Assembly: GCF_932526225.1 (NCBI RefSeq)
Contig: NC_064036.1
Span: 20,729,842-20,793,841 of the forward strand
Direction of reading: 5' to 3'
Length of the DNA stretch: 64,000 nt
Source: Nematostella vectensis
Taxonomy: Eukaryota; Cnidaria; Anthozoa; Actiniaria; Edwardsiidae
The position numbers were made by a program, and so were the translations under genes. The notes under the pieces are model-generated. The model was not told where the DNA came from. It ran no database searches and saw only the letters and a list, made by a program, of their open reading frames with translations. Positions 10,859 to 21,181 of this stretch are shown here, one piece after another (within the stretch, counting starts at the first letter, position 1; every line of letters starts with the position of its first letter).

Positions 10859-12283
10859 TCAATTGTTGTAGTGCTTACAAAATAAGTACGTCTTTAAAGA
10901 CGATTTAAATTTGCTGAGACAGTCGGTGTTTCTAATGTGTAGGGGGAGGGAGTTCCATAATTTAGCTGCAAAGTTTGAAAAAGATCTGTCCCCATAAGTT
11001 TTTGTTCGTGATTTAGGAATGACGAGAAGGTTCTTGTTAGCAGATCTAAGGGATCGAGATGGCGTATACGGTGTTAAGAGTTCAGTGATATATTCAGGAG
11101 CCTGGTTGTGGAGAGCTTTATGTGTGATTGTAAGAATTTTAAAGTCTATTCTAGAAGCAACAGGTAGCCAGTGAAGTTCCTTAAGAATGGGTGTAATGGC
11201 GTCCCTCTTCTTAGCACCAACGATTAGTCTTGCGGCAGAGTTCTGAACACGCTGTAGTTTGGCTATTTCTTTTTCTTGGAGTCCAGACAGAAGACTATTA
11301 CAGGCATCTAGTTTTGAAGTTATGAAAGCATGAATGAGCTGCTCACAGTTATTGCGGTCAAGGTATTTCCGTATTCTGCCAATGTTCCTTATAGAATGGT
11401 AGGCTGATTTGCAGATGCTGTTGACATGTTTTGTCATAGATAAACTAGAATCGATGATTACTCCGAGGTCGCGTGCTGCCTGGGCTGGTTTGATGAAATG
11501 TCCATCAACGTCGATTTCAGGAATTATGTTGGTTGACGTGAATCGAGATGAGATATGTACAATTTCCGTTTTATCGGGGTTACAAGCGAGGCCATTTGAC
11601 GTACACCAGATGAGGATATCCTTGACACAGACTTCAAGCCTTGATAGAACTGAAGACCGATCTTCAGACGGGCAAATGGACACATATAACTGCGTGTCAT
11701 CAGCATACATCATCGCACCAAGACCATGTGCACGAACAACATCTTCGATAGGCGCGAAAAACAAAGAGAACAACAACGGGCCGAGTACAGAACCCTGGGG
11801 AACGCCATAACGCAGTGGTTGGCTGGAGGATAGAACACCGTCTATAAGGACTTGTTGAGTTCTGCCAGTTAGATATGATTTGAACCACTGGAGTGCTATC
11901 TCATTAATTCCATAACGATGTTGCATACGCGACAACAGAGCCGAGTGTTCTATAGTGTCAAACGCAGCCGACAGGTCAAGGAGAACAAGTACTACTTCCT
12001 GTTGGCAGTCAATAGCGGTCAGAATGTCATTAAAGACGCGAAGAAGAGCAGTCTCTGTGCTGTGGAAGGGGCGGTAAGCAGATTGTAATTTAGCCAGGAA
12101 GCCGTTGGGGATAAGATAGTTCATCGTCTGGTTAGCAGCGACACGTTCAAGTGTTTTTGATAGGAAGGCAACGTTTGTAATCGGTCGGTAGTTTGGATAT
12201 ACTTCGCGGTCAAGACTCTGCTTCTTGATGGAAGGGTTGATCACTCCACCCTTGAGAGAGGTAGGGAAAACACCAGATGACAA
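10859..12283 (-). CDS. LINE reverse transcriptase domain
   Basis: The 474-residue frame holds the RT core. Motif A is VLVLLDLSAAFDTIEH, motif B is GVPQGSVLGPLLFSLFF, and the catalytic motif C is MMYADDTQLYV. After that come the thumb and the C-terminal region typical of CR1/L2/Jockey elements (LHWLPVASRIDFKILTITHK; LWNSLPLHIRNTDCLSKFKS). It would make cDNA from its own RNA by target priming. The frame is open through the RT and to its natural stop, but the start is internal because upstream sequence (12284-12516) is in another frame. The copy is therefore inactive or only lightly damaged. Confidence 0.85.
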   Translation of the reverse strand: MSSGVFPTSLKGGVINPSIKKQSLDREVYPNYRPITNVAFLSKTLERVAANQTMNYLIPNGFLAKLQSAYRPFHSTETALLRVFNDILTAIDCQQEVVLVLLDLSAAFDTIEHSALLSRMQHRYGINEIALQWFKSYLTGRTQQVLIDGVLSSSQPLRYGVPQGSVLGPLLFSLFFAPIEDVVRAHGLGAMMYADDTQLYVSICPSEDRSSVLSRLEVCVKDILIWCTSNGLACNPDKTEIVHISSRFTSTNIIPEIDVDGHFIKPAQAARDLGVIIDSSLSMTKHVNSICKSAYHSIRNIGRIRKYLDRNNCEQLIHAFITSKLDACNSLLSGLQEKEIAKLQRVQNSAARLIVGAKKRDAITPILKELHWLPVASRIDFKILTITHKALHNQAPEYITELLTPYTPSRSLRSANKNLLVIPKSRTKTYGDRSFSNFAAKLWNSLPLHIRNTDCLSKFKSSLKTYLFCKHYNN

Positions 12284-12516
12284 AGATGCGTTGACAATGG
12301 AAGTGATGGCCGGGGCAATAACATCAATGGATTATTTTAGTACACTTGTCGGCACAGGATCTAATATGCACGATTTAGGCTTGGATTGTTGTAAAATATC
12401 ACGTATATAACTCACTGATACAGCAGAGAACTCAGGAAATGACGCCACACATTGTGGCTGAGCTGGCGTCACTGACATCTCCATCGTTAACAGGGGCGAT
12501 GATCGTAGGTTGTCCT

Positions 12517-13137
12517 TTAAATGCTGAATCTTGGTAGTGAAAATAAGATGAAATCTTCTGCAAGAGCTTGAGGGGATTCATATGATGGTAGCAACGGAAC
12601 CGGCTTCACCCTGAAAAGGCCATCAATTAAACGAAATAACTGCGTCTGATTGGAACCAGATATTTGATCCTTGTAGAAGTTCCGCTTAGCTACATTTAGT
12701 GCAGTGCTGTAAGCTCTACACTTCTCTTCGTACATCTGGCGGTGGATTTCTAATCTCGATGAAACGTATCTCCGTTCTGCTTTGCGTTTCTGTCTTTTCA
12801 ATAACCTAAGACTATCATCATACCAAGGTGAATAGGGTCGCAGTGTAACTGAAAAGGTGCGAACAGGAACATGTTTCTCGATGAAGTGGTTTAGCACAGT
12901 GTTATACTGGTCACATAAGACGTTGCAGTCAGAGTCATCACTCGGAGCAGAACTGTAGATGGCGGAATCCCTGATGTCATTGCACCAAGAGTCGAAATTA
13001 ATTTTCCGTAACGGACGCCGATGCAGTATTTTCTTGGAGGCACATGGCTTTGGCATGTCAACATCACAAATAATGGCACTATGGTCAGATACAGAGTTAG
13101 GGAATGCAACGATTTCAGGACGTCCTCGCACTGACAA
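12517..13137 (-). CDS. LINE endonuclease C-terminus and linker
   Basis: The frame starts in the last part of an APE-type endonuclease domain (VAFPNSVSDHSAIICDVDMP, the SDHxxI signature). It continues through the linker (LRPYSPWYDDSLRLLKRQKR; NVAKRNFYKDQISGSN) that precedes RT in this superfamily. It belongs to the same element as the RT at 10859-12283, and a frameshift near 12530 separates the two. The N-terminal endonuclease and ORF1 are missing. Confidence 0.75.
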   Translation of the reverse strand: MSVRGRPEIVAFPNSVSDHSAIICDVDMPKPCASKKILHRRPLRKINFDSWCNDIRDSAIYSSAPSDDSDCNVLCDQYNTVLNHFIEKHVPVRTFSVTLRPYSPWYDDSLRLLKRQKRKAERRYVSSRLEIHRQMYEEKCRAYSTALNVAKRNFYKDQISGSNQTQLFRLIDGLFRVKPVPLLPSYESPQALAEDFILFSLPRFSI

Positions 13138-13145
13138 GTTCTTTC

Positions 13146-13680
13146 AGTTCTTTCATTTTTAAAAGTAGACTCAATGGAGGATTTAAGCCATCAAAAATAA
13201 TTTCTCCCTTTTCTTCTCTAGGAAATGTTCCTATGTTCAATGGCATTCCATCGTAATGACAAACAGTGAGGAATTTCTTTAAGCCAGGATATTCCAAACA
13301 CGGAATTCCATCTAGGGAATCTAACAGGTTCAACAGTAACACTAAATTGTTATAATGTGGCCCTGAATTATGTACAGTTGGTAGTTTCTTTGAGTCAAGT
13401 GTTGTCACTGATGGGCCTGGGTTGCAGTAAGAGTTGGTAGGTGCAGTCGTGTTCGTTTGGTCTTTCAACGCAAACCGCTTGGTACCAAGATAAAAACGAA
13501 AGCCTCTCCTATTGGCAAGTTCAAACAGTGACTCACAGTAACTGAATAGTGTCGGCCAGCTTTCCCAGTTCCTGACAGGGTCAGGCTGTGACTGTTTTCA
13601 ACCAAGAAGGCATCAATTTTTTGATAGAGCAAGTGTTCAGTTGTAAGGATGCCTGATTTGATAAACACATTTAGCCAATG
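13146..13680 (-). pseudogene. Relic-gene exon cut by the LINE
   Basis: The minus-strand frame from about 13590 reads NWESWPTLFSYCESLFELAN and RRGFRFYLGTKRFALKDQTN, through LLLNLLDSLDGIPCLEYPGL and FDGLNPPLSLLLKMKELKE. It runs directly into LINE sequence at about 13145. Upstream (13600-13668) a second frame reads SGILTTEHLLYQKIDAFLVE. The sequence is protein-like and sits in line with exons at 14105-14953 and 10192-10728. It is interpreted as one ancestral coding region disrupted by the transposon. Function unknown. Confidence 0.45.
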
Positions 13681-14104
13681 GGCTATATAATCTTCTTCAA
13701 TTTCTTGCTTCTTTTCAAAGGGGCATTTACATTTGTATTACTCAAGGTATACTTCTGAATTTATTTACTACAAAAATCTTTACTAAGAAAAAGTCAAGCA
13801 CAGAGCTTGGGCAACCTGTGGTCACATGACCTACATAAAATGTATACAATAATTAATTTTACTGTATATCATAATATCCTCAATTTATTATCCCACTTAT
13901 GCTTCTCAGCCAATCAGAAGAAAGAGCTAATTAAGTTGATTAAAAAAATGATATTGAATTTTGGCAACCATCCCTGCTCATTCATGGTTAGCTTGGCCTA
14001 AGCTTGTGAACCTCCTGGCCATTTTATGTCGATCATGTGACCTGGGCAAAACCTCTCTTCATATTTCTATGACACGAACCAGGCAATATTTCATGTAAAT
14101 GTCC

Positions 14105-14953
14105 CTAAGAAATGTCACGGGCCAGGGTTGCAGCTCTGACCCATGGGGTTTGCAGTAGTGGTGTGGGAGATAGGAGTCCATTAGGTAGTGTGGCTTTTTT
14201 ATCCAGCTCACTCTTGGTAGTATAGTTATTTTTGGCCCACTTTTCAAGCCTTGCTACAAGGTCTCTGCCCTTTGTTTCACCATAGTGGGCATCCCTGATA
14301 TGCTTGGTCAAGGCTCTTATTTGATTCATGTTGCTCAGTACTTTGATCTCATTACAAATGGGACATATAATTTGGAATGGATTCACTAAGAAATCATCTC
14401 CAAGCACAAACCTCATGCCCTTTTTGAGTTTGTCAAATTCAAGTAATAGCCTTGAGTCATGTTCCATTAACTGGTCACACCTTGCAGTCGACTTCGCATT
14501 CAGATAACCCCGCTTTATTTTTCCATCATCATCATGTAACCCCATCTCCCTCTTAAGTTCTTCAGAAAAAGCTTCTTTTGTTCTTGTTTTTCTTTGTCCA
14601 TCTACGGCTATTGCCATTTCTGAATATCTAGTTTCCAGCCGCACTTCAACAATAAGTTTTGCAAAGTTTGGAAGTAGACAAAAGGCATGACGTAAACTAC
14701 TCTCATCCCCCTCCTCAATTTCCACTTCGACTTTGTCTTCCCCACTCCTTGGCGTAAACTCGTATGTCACACAGATCATCTTTTGCTTTAAACCAAACAG
14801 CTTTGCCACCTTTGTTATGAATTCCTCTGTGCTCATTTGGTTGTTCACATTGAACATTTTGTAATTTTGGGAGGACACCATCCTTATATTCCACAACTTG
14901 GATACAAGCGAGGGATTAGAATAATAAATTATTAGAAGATTCCTTATCAACAT
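14105..14953 (-). CDS. Exon with a C2H2-like zinc motif, uncharacterised
   Basis: A 282-residue frame. Likely true exon sequence starts after an acceptor near 14897 (CCAAG then TTGTGG) and reads MVSSQNYKMFNVNNQMSTEE. It includes an acidic stretch (EDKVEVEIEEGDESS), a basic/helical block (RKTRTKEAFSEELKREMGLH) and a finger-like motif CPICNEIKVL...HIRDAHYGE with C-x2-C and H-x4-H spacing. The protein is hydrophilic. It is open throughout, in contrast to the broken downstream exons. The family is unrecognised; it may be a member of a multicopy anthozoan gene family. Confidence 0.5.
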   Translation of the reverse strand: MLIRNLLIIYYSNPSLVSKLWNIRMVSSQNYKMFNVNNQMSTEEFITKVAKLFGLKQKMICVTYEFTPRSGEDKVEVEIEEGDESSLRHAFCLLPNFAKLIVEVRLETRYSEMAIAVDGQRKTRTKEAFSEELKREMGLHDDDGKIKRGYLNAKSTARCDQLMEHDSRLLLEFDKLKKGMRFVLGDDFLVNPFQIICPICNEIKVLSNMNQIRALTKHIRDAHYGETKGRDLVARLEKWAKNNYTTKSELDKKATLPNGLLSPTPLLQTPWVRAATLARDIS

Positions 14954-15394
14954 CAGTAATAATACATTAATACATTGATGTAAACAATTATTTTATCTCC
15001 AAAATACAGGAAGTAATAATATCTGAGGCCTTAAAGTTCCTGTGTTACCTGACATAAATGCCAGTATATTATAAACAATTCAATTTTAAATGTTTATTTC
15101 GTTGATTTAAAATCTAAGTAATTTTGCTGATAGCTTTAGTAAAACCACAGGAAGCCCAATCATTAGAACTTGTGGGTATTAAGTGGAAATTACAAAAGAA
15201 ACCAATAAACAATTATCAAGAATGACTGAATCGGGGGAAGATGTTTTGTGCGTCTGAGCTTTGAAAATAAAGCAAACTATTTACCCCCCCCCCCCCCCCC
15301 CCCATCCCCCTGTTGTCTCTGTCATGTCGTTAGAGCCTGCAATACATAAAGGTCACTACTGTAAATATTTTTTCGTTTGTTAGCGATTTGAAAA

Positions 15395-15685
15395 TCAAAA
15401 AACTTGCAAAGTAGCCGGGGTGTCCCGGGGATAAAGGGGGCGGGGTTTGGGATCAGGACCGAGCGAGAGAATGTGAGAGACTGAGGAGGAGCGAGATCGT
15501 TGCAGCCTTGATTCTCCAGAGAGGGATCTGGAATCTCTACCATTTCTACTGGATGAACTGCAGCGAGATCGTTGCGCGCGACGCCTTGATACCTTAGAAG
15601 GAGATCTGGAGCTGCGAGATCGGTGCACGCGGAGGCTAGTTTCGGAATTTGGTGATCTGGAACTTTGCCTTTGGGACGATTCCAT
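15395..15685 (-). CDS. Arg/Ser-rich first exon
   Basis: The 96-residue frame begins MESSQRQSSRSPNSETSLRV and is dominated by RS, SRS and RSSRSPS runs, the composition of SR-type nuclear proteins. It lies upstream of the minus-strand exon at 14105-14953 and could be the first exon of the same gene. No consensus donor is obvious at its 3' end, so the join is unproven. A C-only run of about 20 bases (15284-15303) lies in the presumed intron. It may equally be a stand-alone decayed copy of an SR-protein exon. Confidence 0.4.
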   Translation of the reverse strand: MESSQRQSSRSPNSETSLRVHRSRSSRSPSKVSRRRAQRSRCSSSSRNGRDSRSLSGESRLQRSRSSSVSHILSLGPDPKPRPLYPRDTPATLQVF

Positions 15686-16141
15686 CTTGAGCGTTTTCAG
15701 GGCATCGTGAAAGTGAGTGTAGCCCGAGTGTCAGGCCCGAAGCGAAAAAGAGGGTCTGATACAATTACTATACGCGACGCCTGACGCCCCTTCTAAGGCC
15801 GCTGTCAAAAGCATGTCAAAAAATACATCGGATGCCACGCTTCAGTGACTTTCGCGTGAGAAAAGTAAACATCATCCTATTTGATCTTTGATCTCCCGCG
15901 CCCTAGCTTCATCTCCTTTTCGCCGCTTGAACACACATAGTTGGCCAATTCTCTGCAATGTTTACTTTTTACCTATACAGAGGGCTGGTTTTGTTATCAG
16001 CATTTTCCCAACACTCATTCAATCTCTATTCCTTTTTAATTTCATCTGTCCATCATACAACATTTAGACACCTCATTAGATTCATACCTTCACACTCACT
16101 CTTCTTTCCCTCACTTACCGCCAATTTGCACAGCCGCAAGT

Positions 16142-16426
16142 ATGGAGGACAGCTTTTTTTGTGATCTAGAATTTGTTTTCGTTCCTATAAAGCTGAGCAA
16201 GGTTCAACACGGAATACTAAAAGACAAAATCACCGAGTTTGGAGGGAAAATTGGCGCTAACGTAAGTGACACAACTACGCATGTCGTGTTTTCGCGCGAT
16301 GTACCATACGAGAGAGGAATGGCTTCATTGAAAGTTGGCTCGGTGTCGGAATCGGTAATTTCTGTTTCCACCGATTGGATCAGTAGCTGCATTGCTCAAA
16401 GACAACGTTTACCAAGCACTCAGTAA
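16142..16426 (+). CDS. BRCT-domain exon
   Basis: The 94-residue frame starts at an ATG in a plausible 5' UTR context and contains a BRCT fold: FVFVPIKLSKVQHGILKDKI, then EFGGKIGANVSDTTTHVVFS (the G-G and THVV signature), and the conserved tryptophan in STDWISSCIAQRQRL. This N-terminal BRCT arrangement resembles family X DNA polymerases (lambda/mu) or other repair proteins, but nothing downstream identifies it. The frame ends in TAA just before a consensus donor (AAAAG then GTATGT at 16431). It may therefore be truncated by a stop gained at the exon end, or splice from a weaker internal site. Confidence 0.65.
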   Translation: MEDSFFCDLEFVFVPIKLSKVQHGILKDKITEFGGKIGANVSDTTTHVVFSRDVPYERGMASLKVGSVSESVISVSTDWISSCIAQRQRLPSTQ

Positions 16427-16864
16427 AAGGTATGTCTACTACCACAGGCAGCCCAAGACTACTGTCAGTGGTTTATAAAGGAATCTATGATGGGGAAATT
16501 TATATGTTAGCAATAAAAATAATTTATCGTGAAAAAATAAAACTTTAGACGTTGTAATATCGTGTTTGAGTCTTCCTTTATTTCAATTTTGCCGATAAAA
16601 TGTCAGTTTGAAGAGTTTGAAGCCCGCTACGAATTGTGTGCCAATTAGGTAGTGTGTGGGTGTTATGGACAAAAAATATCCTGAAAACTCTGGAGAATAA
16701 GCGTTTGATGGTAGAATTTCCGGTGGTCACAGATTATGGTCCTTCCCAGAAACCACCTGTATTGGGGGCCTGGGTCAAATTCACGTTGCAAAGTATGACG
16801 GGTAAACAATATGGTGGACACACTTCAAAATATTTTAATTGCGTTAAAGTCGCTCTTTATATTC

Positions 16865-17275
16865 TTATTTTTGCAAGGTCGAGCACTCAGCAAGCAACCT
16901 TTCCAACGATAACAATGAAGCTGGTTCGCCTCCAAAGGTTGGCCGACTTCGAATTAATATAAGCGGAACATTGAAGTTCAAGGCATCGCAGCAGGTCGTC
17001 CAGGCCTTCGAGATAAAATCATGAGAGTTGTCACTACGAGTACGAAGAATACTGGCATTTGGGAGCACATACGGCCTTGGAGTAGTTTGCTTACTTGGTA
17101 CCGGCGAGGAGCAGATTGGCTGGATACCAGCTAGACCTTGTAAAACATACAATCTTGTGGAGCGACTATACAAAAAGTCAAGCTTCAAGGTGAAGATCGT
17201 GGCAGCCAAATCGAGGGAGGTCACTTCAACATTCAGGAAAGTAACCATTACAATTTCATGCGAAGCAGTATGAAC
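16865..17275 (+). other. Possible second exon or unknown coding segment
   Basis: After an acceptor-like TTTTTGCAAG (16869-16878) a plus frame reads EHSASNLSNDNNEAGSPPKV and RLRINISGTLKFKASQQVV before a stop. Another plus frame (17028-17273) and a 127-codon minus frame (16865-17248) overlap it. None shows a recognisable domain. Its position 440 bases past the BRCT exon makes a downstream exon possible, but strand and frame remain open. Confidence 0.25.
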
Positions 17276-17940
17276 CTATACTAACCTGAACTGTTGAAAC
17301 TTATGTTGTTGTTACTGTTAGTCTAGGAAAAAAATAGTTTGCACTAAAAGCTTATGCACTAAAACTTTCTGGCCAAATTTAATTATCACGTTTTTAATTT
17401 CTTTGTGTTTGTTCGGATAAACCTGTTTAATTTTTTTTATTTTATTTCCTTTCTTACTCTTATTTAATCAAAGTAAATTAAAATAAAATATGCTGAACAA
17501 AATATTTTACCATTCTAGAAAAACATTTGAATAATTACATGAATAAAGTAATTTGAATAAAAACAAAGAGTTTAACAGCCTAGTCCCTGGCGTTCTTTTC
17601 AGGTTTCCTGTTGTGTTTTGATGTGACATCACCCGAATCCCTCTTTTGCCTCACAGCCAACCAGAAAAAATCTCAAACAGAAAGCCAGGAACTGGGCAGG
17701 ATTTCGTCTTATAAGTGTGAAATATATTGTAATTATTATAATGCAGCTCTTATGCTATTGTATTTCTTCGTCTCAGGAACACCAAATTTTAATACTTAGT
17801 ACTATTTAATAAATAGTGTTTCACAATTATTTTTTGTGGTCTGATAATTATTGTGGTCTGATACTGTAATTAGATAGTACAACTCCTATGTTGAACTAGT
17901 AGAAATTAGAGTTTCTCAGCTTAAAATATTAATATGAGAT
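17276..17940. other. AT-rich intergenic DNA, no gene seen
   Basis: AT-rich sequence with short T- and A-rich runs. No open frame with protein character, RNA gene or ordered repeat was found. Confidence 0.55.
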
Positions 17941-18245
17941 GACCCAAAATTTTCCAAGATCGCTTAAGAACGCAACATAAAATATAGCAAAATTTGCCAA
18001 GATCGCCCAATACTACGGCGATCTTAGGACCCGGAGTAGGCCTCATACGCTTTACGACATGCTAGGCCAGATTCTCGTTTCCGTTTCGACAAAAGGCGAC
18101 GTAGATAGCTTGCATTCCACGTAGAAACGAGTTGGAGTTGTTTCTTGAGCATTCTGGTTATGTTCTTTTGTACTAAACAGCAAAAATAGATAAAGTATTC
18201 CGCAAACTCTAGAGAGCACTCGACCTGCATGACCGGCCGCCATCT
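17941..18245 (-). repeat. Inverted copy of the AAGATCGCC dispersed repeat
   Basis: On the minus strand the frame 18230-18024 reads LLSKRKRESGLACRKAYEAY and ends SGS-stop. The CCTACTCCGGGTCCTAAGATCG block and degenerate AAGATCG copies (down to about 17941) follow. The same order occurs on the plus strand at 4625-4990. The upstream coding parts differ, while the last few codons and the tail match. Shared tails on different bodies suggest either a mobile tail or paralogous gene ends. Confidence 0.55.
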
Positions 18246-18365
18246 TGACTATTCGGTCGAAAATAGATCGATGTTAACAGTGGTTTCTGGAAGACTTATT
18301 TTGCAAGGGCTTTAAATTTAGCGGCGCAGACAATATGCAGGTGTAATGCTGTAAAAACCATCACT

Positions 18366-19385
18366 AAACGCCGATGACAACACGTTTTATGCTCACGCCA
18401 AACCTTGTGACATCAGTGACTGTGAAAGACGCCTGCAGCTCGCTCTTGATCGGCTGTCATCTTGGTCGGGTGAGTGTAACCTCACTCTAAATCCCAAGAA
18501 AACCAAAACCATGCTCTTCTCAACAGCACAGATGGCCCATCGTCACAAGCTCGTCGAGCGCCAAGTCCAACTCACCGTTGACGGGCAGTCTCTCGAGAGG
18601 GTACAGTCCACTCGCCTCCTCGGCTCCGAAGTCCAACAGAACTTAAAGTGGAACAATGACATTAAAACAAAAATAAGTTCCTGTTATTCCACTTTGTCTG
18701 TTCTCGGAAAACTAAAGAACCTAGCTCCTTTCCACGTCAGAAAGCAGCTAGCAGAGACTCTGGTCTTGTCGAGAATCGACTTTAACGATGTTGTAGCCTA
18801 CCCTGCGCAGGATTATCTCTTAGCGTGCTTACAAAAAGTCCAGCTAGCCGCCGCGGGTTTTGTCACTAAGAGGTACGCTGATTTAGAAGAAGTACTCAAA
18901 CTAGGCTGGCTGCCTATCACCGAAAGACGGGATTTCAGTCTAGCTAAACTAGTTTTCAAGGCTATACATTTTACTTATTGGCCGGCACATCTTCGGCTTC
19001 AACAATATGTAACTGGCAGAACTTTAAGGTCCAGCAGTGAATTTAAACTTAGCACGGCCCACACACCTGGTACTTTCTCGTATAATGCCTCTCAAATGTT
19101 TAACATGTTACCATCTGCAACGGGAGAGGCACGAGATTTCACAATATTTAAGCGGAGCGCTAAGCCCTACTTCAGCAATAGAGCCAAGACCAGAGTAACC
19201 ACACTTAATGCTAAATAGGAACATGTATGTTTTCTTGTATATTTATATTTTTAAAATTTCAAGCTTATAGTATATTATTTACTATATTGTTAGTTAGTGT
19301 AGTTAGTTTCATTAGCATTGAAGAGCCTCTCATGTTGGAATGCTAATAAACCATTATTATTATTATTTTATTGATTATTATTATT
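18366..19385 (+). mobile_element. LINE 3' fragment starting at the RT active site
   Basis: The plus-strand copy starts within motif C (ADDNTFYAHAKPC) and runs through the thumb and C-terminal region (NPKKTKTMLFSTAQM; SVLGKLKNLAPFHVRKQLAE; LGWLPITERRDFSLAKLVFK) to a stop at 19218. An AT-rich 3' UTR and a short ATT-repeat tail (about 19354-19384) follow. It is a 5'-truncated copy of the same family as the LINE at 43723-45455; shared coding stretches are almost identical, so the family was active recently. It gives the family's natural 3' end. Confidence 0.85.
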
Positions 19386-20910
19386 AACGAGGATAATAAA
19401 AGGAAAAACTTTTGCATCTCACCACCCGAACGTTAAAAGTTTCTGTATCATTAGGTGACTAGTTATCAACATAGACAACGTTTTTCTTTCAGTGAAACGC
19501 GCATGGAACAAATTATTTTAGGCATTGGCTCGACCCAGTATTCCCTCCATCACACCGTCCATCTTTGAAAACGCAGTGCGCGAAGAAAAGAAATCGATAA
19601 CATGAGGATGAAAATATATGACGTATAAATTTTGTTGATAGAAATAAATGTCACGTCAGTAAGGCGCCTCCTTTTATTTTAGGACAGATTTCTAGCCCAT
19701 ATCGATATTTTTTTCCAAAGTCCTCTCCAGATATTATGTAACACATGGTTGTCTAACCTTGTGTAAATTTAAAGAGAGATCTGTAAGAGCGTTAAAAAGC
19801 TAAAGTAGAGACCTTTGAGACAGAGCAAATTTATGCGTAAATTTAACAACAAAGTTGAGATGACTACTTGCGGCTCGTTATTAAACATACTTTTGTTATA
19901 TGTCCTTATCTCTGCCACTATGTCTTGGTATTTATTGAGAAGCTATTTAGATAAAAGGGTTCACGCGATTTTGAAAAAAAAAAATCAGGTAATCAAAGGT
20001 ATAGTGCTGGCAATTAAATTTGATTACTTATACTGATTTAAGAACAATTTTTGCGAAAATCATTTCTATTGAATTTGTTTACTAATACTGATTTAAGAAC
20101 AGTTTTTGCTAAAATCATTTCTATTCTCATATCCCTGATAGATTTTGTTCCTCTTTCTTTAGAGAAGCCTTTGGTAATTGCAGACTCTGTCGTGGCGTCT
20201 TCTTCTAAGAGTTTTTACTGTAACCGAACATTCAGGTAAATATTGAAGCACAAAGCGCTTGGCTGTACCAGATTTCCGATGATAATAGAAAATCCAACAA
20301 CTGTTACGCGATTGCCTCTTATGTTGGATTCCCTATTATTATACATCGGAGATCTCTCGGGTGCAGCCAAGCGATCTCAATGCACGTGTGAATTCCATGT
20401 TATGACATATCCAAAACAGTAGGGAGACCCAGGGCACACATTCCCTCCAAAGGGCCGATTTGCTCCAATATTTACATGAAAAGACTTTTTTTCGAGACAC
20501 GCCCCTGCATACAGAAATTTAAACGACAAACTACTGCTAAGTTTCACTTTTACTTTAAACCCTTTCTTACGTTATACATCAGTCATGTTTAAGATAAATA
20601 CAAACGCTACGGGGGCGCCGAAAACAGTTAATAAATATTGCATTGGGTATTATGTACCTAAAATAGAGAGCTTATCTCATGTTGTTACTTCAAGGTAACT
20701 AACTCCCAGAGCGTATTTTAAACATGTATGGGCATCGCTCTAAGACATTGTTACCATCTAACTCCCACTGGGTGAAAGTAGACTGGTATCTGAGGCCCAA
20801 TTAACAAACTAGAAACTAGTTTTTTTATTCTTCGTTTTATCTACCTCCTTTGCCTTAGAGTTTTTACCATCGTTATTTGTTTATTTTTATTTTTTCCAAA
20901 AATAATCATC
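19386..20910. other. Intergenic DNA with a small tandem duplication
   Basis: No supported gene. A 55-bp unit (TACTGATTTAAGAACA...TTTTTGC) is duplicated at about 20031 and 20086. An imperfect inverted pair at about 20257-20300 and 20316-20370 (TGGCTGTACCAGATTTCCGA and TCGGAGATCTCTCGGGTGCAG) suggests a small palindromic element. The remainder is AT-rich and featureless. Confidence 0.45.
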
Positions 20911-21163
20911 CTACATTTTTGTGATTCGCTGAAGAAGTTTCAACTTCTCTTCTCTCATTCGATCCTGTTTCTCTTGCTTTCTCTTCGCTAGTTCCTCTTC
21001 CAAGAACTTCGTTGGTCGTTCAGGGGTTGGTTCATCGTATTCTTGGTTCAGCAAATCAGTGGACAGCTTTTCATCCGGGGATCCAGGCTCATCGCCTTCA
21101 ATAGATTCCCTCAGCATTTTGGCATGCGCGATGTGATAAGTCCTTGATACCTGCGCATCCGCA
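20911..21163 (-). CDS. Last exon of an unrecognised gene, charged C-terminus
   Basis: An acceptor (GCGCAG then GTATCAAGG) at about 21163 opens a frame reading TYHIAHAKMLRESIEGDEPG, then NQEYDEPTPERPTKFLEEEL, then a basic/acidic helix KRKQEKQDRMREEKLKLLQR, and stops at 20911. AATAAA-like signals lie just downstream on the minus strand (about 20880-20900). The low-complexity charged helix suggests a coiled-coil C-terminus. Upstream exons are not seen because the DNA above 21.17 kb is a repeat element, which may sit in the gene's intron. Function unknown. Confidence 0.45.
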
Positions 21164-21181
21164 TAAAAGGGTGTTTTAGTA

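Larger units (their letters stand above)
10729..13145 (-). mobile_element. CR1/L2-like LINE, 5' truncated, with TAA-repeat 3' tail
   Basis: The minus-strand element contains the endonuclease C-terminal end, the linker, and nearly the whole RT. It ends at a run of about 17 TAA/ATT units (10729-10780), the usual microsatellite-like 3' tail of CR1/L2 elements. It begins abruptly at about 13145 inside an endonuclease codon, so it is 5' truncated, as expected of target-primed reverse transcription. Coding sequence lies immediately outside both ends (13146-13680 and 10192-10728), so it inserted into an exon or very near one. Confidence 0.8.
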
